From Zopfochytrium polystomum (lineage: Eukaryota; Chytridiomycota; Chytridiomycetes; Chytridiales; Chytridiaceae), in contig JAIVFJ010000035.1 in assembly GCA_025765615.1 (NCBI GenBank), forward strand, positions 62,001-126,000: a stretch of DNA of 64,000 nucleotides, in the 5' to 3' direction. This document shows positions 58,301 to 64,000 of this stretch, one piece after another. The translations under genes and the position numbers were made by a program. How positions within the stretch are numbered: the first letter of the stretch is position 1; the number at the start of each line of letters is the position of its first letter. Under the pieces are notes generated by a model. It did not search any database. It was not told the DNA's origin and saw only the letters and a list, made by a program, of their open reading frames with translations.

Positions 58301-60989
58301 AGGGTTTGGAAAAATCTTGCCCGCATCTGCGTGAAGCGAATGAGAGTGGACGTTGCGATTATTTGCTTGTGCAAAATTCGCCATGTGAAAGCAATTGCGG
58401 CGTTGCGGAGGATCGACGACGAGAAGTCTCTTGAACTGAAAGCCGCCACCCTCGCAATCTTTCTAGGCATGCCTGCAGAAACAGCCTTCGGCACACTAAC
58501 TGTGGCCATCAGACATGCACGAGGAAGTTCAACAAATATACACAAAACTTGGGCGGTATGACCTCCTCAATCTTTATCACCAGGTGGGTTACGGTGAACA
58601 ATACACCACAGTGTTTAATATTGCAAATTTTTTTTTTGGTCGGGGCTGGCCGCAGGAGTCTGGGCAATGGAACAAAGCTTTGGACGTTGCAAGCAAGTTC
58701 GATCGGATTAATTTTCGCGCCACTTTTGTCAAGTTTGGCAGATACCTACTGGAAACTGGCGACAAGGCGGGAGCTTTGTCAGCCTTTGAGAAGGCTTTCG
58801 CCGTCAGCGCGGAGATGCCTCAGTCGGTTTTTGAGTCTGAATATCACATGAAGACGTACACAATGGACTCAAAAGATAAAGTAAGGCCAAAGACTTGACA
58901 TTTCGGACAATATATATTTTTTTTTTTTTTGACATGAATTCACTCGCGCACAGTCATTGAAGCGGTGGTGGGGACAGTACGAAGAAACTCGCGGTAATTA
59001 TGTTGAGGCTTTAAGATTTTACGAGGACGCCGAAGACGTCCTGTCAATTGTTCGTCTTCATTGTGCAGCGGGAAAAATAGCACGGGTAAGGACAAAGTAT
59101 TTAGCTAGAAGCGCTCATTCAGCGAAGGCGATTGATCTGGCGAGAGGTTCATCAAATGCCGCTGCGTCTTACTACATTGCGAGGCAGTTCGAGAAAGAAG
59201 GGAAGGTGGGTATTTTTATTGTTGATTAGCCCTTAAACTTCTATGTCTGTTCCAGATTTCGGATGCCATAAACTTTTACGGGCAAGCAAAGTGTTACACA
59301 CAAGCCATTCGTCTAGCGAAAGAACACCATCAGCATGGATTCCTCATTTCATTCGCTTTACAGGGAAATCGCGACACCATGCTTGATGCTGCAGAGTTTG
59401 TGGTCTTCATTAGTAATGTAGGGTTTTCTTTAACGTCAAACGCAGGTTCCTTGAGAAGTCGTCCCAAAACATTGACAAAGCAATAATCATGTACCATCGC
59501 GCCGGACATTCAGGCAAAGCTATAGAGTTGTGCTTCCAACACCGTGAATTCTCCACCCTGGAGGAAATCGGTGGGAGCTTCCATTTACACTTGGCCGAAA
59601 CTGAGAGAACCTCCCCTGTAGCCGAAAGCTTGGGACCAGATGCCGATCCGACGCTGCTTCAAAAATGCGCCAACTTTTTCATCAACAATAAGCTATTTGA
59701 AAAGGCTGTTCGCCTCTTAGCATCGGCAAAACGACACAAAGAGGTGCGCATTCAGCTGGAGAAACTCGCTCTTACAGCTGCAAAGGCACTTCGCTTATGC
59801 GTGCAAGAGAACGTTGTCGTAACTGAAGAACTTGCTGATCAGTTGGGAGGCTCGCCTGAGGGTTCTGAAAGTGATGCAGCTCTTCTGGTTCAGGTTGGAG
59901 AACTTTGTTTGCAACAGAAGTCATATCACTTGGCTTGCAAGAAGTTCGCGCAGGTTAGGTTGAATCGAAAGCATATTTATTTACGTTTTGTATTAAGGGC
60001 GGAGAGTTGATTCGAGCTATGAAAGCATTGCTGAAATCTGGTGATACTGAGCGGATCATTTTTTTCGCGAGTAAGTCGCTCGCATGATTGCATCGCACCT
60101 TGAACACATGCCCCATCCCAGACGTCTCTGGCATGAAGCAAAAGGAAATTTACGTTGTAGCCGCAAACTATTTGCAAACTCTTGACTGGAGAAGTAATCC
60201 ACCCATTATGAAGGCAATTATAACATTCTATACAAAGGTAAGAAAGTTGGGCCCAGCCTCGGCTAACGTAGTCGAAAGTCCCGATCGTTTGAATCTCTAG
60301 CTGGTTTCTATGAGGCGTGCTGTCATGTTGAAGTGGATGAATATCAAAATTATGAAAAAGTAGGAGCACGAAGAATGACTTTTGCTTACGTCCACTGATA
60401 GGGACTTTCGGCCCTACGGGAGGCCGTGAAGTGTCTTTCAAAGGCCAAGGACACAATGCAAAATCACGAGAAGGCCCGTGTTCTTTCCGTACGAGTCGAA
60501 CAAATGGAGGCTTTTATTGGCGCAAAGCTGATATCGAAGACGAACGTGCAAGAAATGGATCGAATGTGTGAAGTTCTCCTCGAAGAGCCAGATATTGACG
60601 TACGTTTGACCGAAGCTCCATAGATTTTCGCAAAATGACCATTAATTCAATTGCCACTTTATCCTCATCAGAGCGCAGTACGAGCTGGAGATGTTTTCGC
60701 GCTAATGATCGAGACGCACTTTCAAGCTGGTAACATTCAGAGGGCGAGGGATTTGCTATTTGCTCTGCAGTCACGAGTTTCTGCAGCGGGTCTAGATTAC
60801 TACGTGGTTTGTTGAAGATTCTTTCCGTTTCCTTCAATTTGGTTCCTATTTCTCATACATTATTATCGCACAAAGGATTCAAATGTTCTCCAAGCACTAC
60901 GACAGGACCAGCCTGGTATGAATACAAGAAAGTTACAAGATGTCGGAGATGTTGCTGAAGACATCAGGGCCGGCTCAGAGGAGGACTAG
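55390..60989 (+). CDS. IFT140: Intraflagellar transport protein IFT140
   Basis: Core IFT-A subunit for retrograde flagellar transport. The N-terminal WD-propellers begin [19 protein letters not shown] and include [54 protein letters not shown] and [11 protein letters not shown], block for block like other IFT140s. The C-terminal helical repeats include [72 protein letters not shown] and [16 protein letters not shown]. The last exon reads [20 protein letters not shown] and stops at 60987-60989. Many introns, some holding T- or A-runs (58912-58930). No disabling change is obvious. Its presence is the main evidence for a flagellated cell. Confidence 0.95.
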
Positions 60990-61070
60990 GCTTTTGAGGA
61001 GTAATGTTGGATAAGGGGAAACAGACTGCGTCACATGAAGAGAACCATACTGCCGATCGTTTTGAACGTG

Positions 61071-62196
61071 TCAATTTATTGATTCGTGGTCTTGAATATC
61101 CATCTTCAAACGGAGCCGGACTTGCGCCCAACGATCTGCCACACCAGGAGCACTACCGCCATCAATGATCTCTTCGTCAAACAGATCATCTACAATGGAG
61201 AGAATTCGAGACTTGATGCTTCGCTGACGCGATTGCTGCTCAGCGGTTTGAGAGCTCAAGCGGGATGGTATGTCCAATAAAATTTTGACACCGCCCGATC
61301 TTTGGAAAGATTCCGTCGCGTCTACGCTACCTCGCAGAAGTGCGCCCAGAAGGAACAGTTCGCTTTTAATGGTCTGAGCAGCTCCTGCGTCGCCTTTTCC
61401 GAGTGAGCCCAGGAGTCGCGGCATCCATCCACGCGACACGGCAACTTTCTGCGCTGCCGGGTTGTTCTTCGGGGAGGTTTGTGTAAAGCAGGGAACTAAA
61501 GGAACAGGAAGAAACAGAGGGATCGCTAAACTTACTGCCAGAGTCATTCCCAGGACTCTTGCTGCCTCAACTCTTATCGCCTCGTTATCATTGGAGAGTA
61601 AGTCCAACACTCGTTCCGAAAGAGGCGACCGCATGAATTCTATCCCATCGTCGATGTTGCCGACGCTCTCCTCAAGCAATGCCAAGTCATCCAACGAAAG
61701 TTCGCGCGACTGTTTTTCGGCATCCCCTTCCACACGAAGCAATTCACCATTCTCGGTGGATTGAAGGGTCATTTCGAGGCTGTTCTCGTTTGTAGCGTCG
61801 TCATCCGAAAGTAGCTTAGCCTCCTTCAGACCGGTTTCAATGTTAATTCGGACGTGGAGGCCCTTGGGGAGACACTCGTTAGGCTGAACAGCTCTGAATT
61901 CTGCGGGCGGGAAAGGATGGACCCCTTTCAACAACAACGACAAATGCCATTCGACAAAGCTCAAGGGCGGTACCGTGTGTGGCGACAAAAGTGTGCTCGC
62001 ATTCCAAGTCGAAGTCTCCCCCGCTCCTGTCGATTGAGATGGCGACGCGATCTCCGCCTTGGGAGGCGCCGCCGGGTGCAAGCGCGGCGACCACATCGTC
62101 GCCTCGCCGTTCGTGCGCAGCCGCGATGGGGAAGGCCGCCGCGGCAACACACAGGGTAGCCGCAGCCAGAACGACCACCAAACGGCGGAAGATCAT
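61071..62196 (-). CDS. SIL1: SIL1-type nucleotide exchange factor (ER)
   Basis: Exchanges ADP for ATP on the ER Hsp70 (BiP/Kar2). Signal peptide MIFRRLVVVLAAATLCVAAA from ATG 62196. An intron (GTACCG...CCCGCAG, about 61902-61980) joins ATH to EFRAVQPNECLPKGLHVRIN, the signature SIL1 block (LPxGLHVRxNxxTGxKEAKL). Armadillo-like helices follow (FMRSPLSERVLDLLSNDNEA, VEAARVLGMTLA). A second in-frame intron of about 87 nt (VSLAIPLFLPVPLV... in the unspliced frame) is likely. The C-terminus reads KSRILSIVDDLFDEEIIDGG and ends in DIQDHESIN, with no HDEL/KDEL signal. Length about 320 residues. Confidence 0.85.
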
Positions 62197-62461
62197 GTTT
62201 CGATTTCACAGTCAACTCTGGGATCAACGACGTTCTTTTAAATGAGGAACGTGGGGCAGGGTGAGAAATGCCAGCAAGGAGGATGTGAAGGGCTTTATTG
62301 GCTCTGGCCGCCAACAAAATCAAGCGAAAAACAGGAAGAATGAAATGTGCTCAGCCTGGAGCAGGAAGATAAAAAAAAAAAAAAAAGCAGTCCTTTTCTT
62401 TAGAGGCCACAGAGAATTCAATTTCTGAAGTTTTCAGCGGTTGTGCCAATATCTAGGGTAT

Positions 62462-62464
<3 letters not shown>

Positions 62465-62536
<72 letters not shown>
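62465..62536 (+). repeat. (TG)n microsatellite
   Basis: About 36 uninterrupted TG units. Open frames through it are artefacts. Confidence 0.97.
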
Positions 62537-62540
<4 letters not shown>

Positions 62541-63368
62541 ATGGTGAAAATTCGGTGGCTTTGACTGTTGAGGCCCGGTCAGGGATTTTCAGAGCGAAGA
62601 GGGTCATTTGGACTTCCCAAGGAACGAAGACCATTACCTTGGTTTTCAGCTTGCTTTTTCGGACAGTCGGGCGCACGGACGCCGACATTGCCCTTTCCCG
62701 AGTCCACGGAGCATGCCCAAGGCAACGAGCGGGGCGATTTCGACACCGACGCGACCGTCCGGATTACTCACGCGAAAGGCGCAGGGACGAGTTGGAGGAC
62801 AGGCAAACACATATTGAGCCGCCGGCTTGGGGGACACGAGGTGGAGCGCAGACAAGGGGCGCAGCGACGACGACGGAGCATTGGGTGGCAGCACAAGCCG
62901 CGGGCCAGTCCGCGAAGGAGCGACCGGCAGGGCAAAAGCAGCTGTCCCCTTTCGATTCGGGGCGGCGGCAGCGGGGGTCGGTCCTGCGCACCTTCCCACA
63001 TTGCAGCATACATGCGAAAAGCCACCGCGATGAGACAAAGCGTTGGCGCGGATTTTTCCGCCCATGTCAACGCCGGAGGCGGCAGCGAATGGGACGAGGC
63101 CAGGTGGTGGAAGAGGTTGGGACAGAGTGCTGTTGGAGCACGCCTCGGTGGGTATAACAGCCGATGGGTGACTGTGATGGTGGTCATGACAACGTCGGCG
63201 GTGGCTATAATTGGGGTGATCGTCGTGGTGATCTTCGAGGTGCAATGGTGAGTAGACGACCCCCAAGGCAAGCAGTCGTTGGTGGTGCGAGGTGCCCGTC
63301 GCAGAGGGTGTTGCGAGGTTGGGAAACATTTGCCCCTTTTTGTTTTTTGTTTCTATTTTCGTCACACA
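62537..63368. other. GC-rich stretch, no gene confirmed
   Basis: Several overlapping open frames exist on both strands (for example plus 62568-63251 and minus 62646-63271), but none shows a known domain. One plus frame is Arg/Glu-rich (RRDRPDYSRERRRDELEDRQ). It may hold the first exon of a gene leading out of the window; not supported enough to call. Confidence 0.35.
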
Positions 63369-63370
63369 TT

Positions 63371-63404
<34 letters not shown>

Positions 63405-63450
63405 ACACACACTCTCTCTCCTCTCTCACTCTCTCTCTCTCTCTCTCTCC
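63369..63450 (+). repeat. (CT)n / (CA)n microsatellite
   Basis: CTCTCT tracts with an embedded CACACACA. The opposite bias (GAGAGA) follows at 63510-63600, so the region could form a hairpin. Confidence 0.9.
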
Positions 63451-63708
63451 GTCAGTGTTCGGAGAATGTCACTCCCCCCAAAACGCGGAAGACGAGGAAG
63501 ACAAAGCGAGACAAAGAGAGAACGATAGGCTGAGAGAGAGAGGGGAGAGAGAGAAGCAGACAGACAGAAAAATGAGAGAAGACAAAGGGAGCAAAGAAGA
63601 AGACAGGGATGCACACACCTGCAAAGAACCGATCCAAAAAAAAAGGAATCGACCAATGGCGGGTGGTCGCTATTCGTTTCTTCCCCCTTTCAAGTTATTG
63701 AATGGTCG

Positions 63709-63736
63709 GAAGAAAAAAAAAAAAAAAAAAAAAAAA
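63709..63736 (+). repeat. Poly-A tract of about 28 bases
   Basis: An uninterrupted A run in A/T-rich surroundings. No duplication around it is seen, so a retroposon tail cannot be shown. Nothing recognisable lies between it and the window end. Confidence 0.7.
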
Positions 63737-64000
63737 TCAGCGGGTTTTCCTCTCATTCTTTTTTCCCCACTTTTCCCCCTTTTCTTTCCTCTTTAGTTCG
63801 ATACTCTCCTCCAATAGAGGGGCCGGCTCAGTGGCGGTGGGTTGATTTCGAAGGGGATGAGGCGAGCAACGGCAGAGCGAAGCGGTGGTGGGAAAGTGTG
63901 GGAGGTAGAGACTGAGGTTTGGCGGTGAGGCCCTCGGTTTGAGTGGGCCGCCTACACCTGCTTCACATCACCCTTCGCTGCCCCACCCCTGTCCCTTCCA

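Noticed and set aside
62441..63157. Long open frame through the TG microsatellite.
   Set aside because: The first part is a Val-Cys repeat artefact, and the remainder has no domain.

Overview
The window is nuclear DNA of a eukaryote, most likely a zoosporic (chytrid-type) fungus. Introns are short (about 40-120 nt), GT-AG, and often carry a CTAAC-like branch site. Genes are packed closely: 31 bp separates NUP98-96 from the carboxypeptidase, and 59 bp separates the divergent starts of uL24m and IFT140. Gene content is fungal in flavour (SPB4, CPY-like carboxypeptidase, ALG14, SIL1, condensin), but IFT140 implies a flagellated stage. The lineage is an inference; no species is recognised.

Region 1 (1-10210) is a transposon nest. 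It holds a Tc1/mariner transposase running off the left edge, a PIF/Harbinger fragment, and then four nested retroelement layers. A polyA retroposon (copy 2) was entered by an outer Ty3/gypsy chromovirus. That was entered by retroposon copy 1, and copy 1 was entered by an inner, internally deleted chromovirus with 353-bp LTRs and a 5-bp duplication (AAAGG). The LTR carries arrays of perfect heat-shock elements, a TATA box, and an 11-nt sequence complementary to the primer-binding site, which implies Tf1-type self-priming.

Region 2 (10500-31000) holds a candidate complex I subunit, NUP98-96, a vacuolar-type serine carboxypeptidase with poly-Asp/poly-His tracts, the rRNA helicase SPB4, an unknown disordered protein, a solo LTR with the same heat-shock arrays, and an ABCC transporter.

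Region 3 (31000-35950) has few genes: a decayed multi-subunit RNA polymerase largest-subunit-like sequence that does not look like the cell's own, minisatellites, microsatellites and a 288-bp MITE with TA ends.

Region 4 (35950-62200) is gene-dense: a long coiled-coil protein, a four-helix membrane protein, more LTRs and a fold-back element, an IQ-motif protein, condensin D2, a Rac GTPase, ALG14, mitochondrial uL24, IFT140 and SIL1. The right end (62200-64000) is mostly low-complexity DNA. Exon-intron structures were read by eye; only those given explicitly are resolved.
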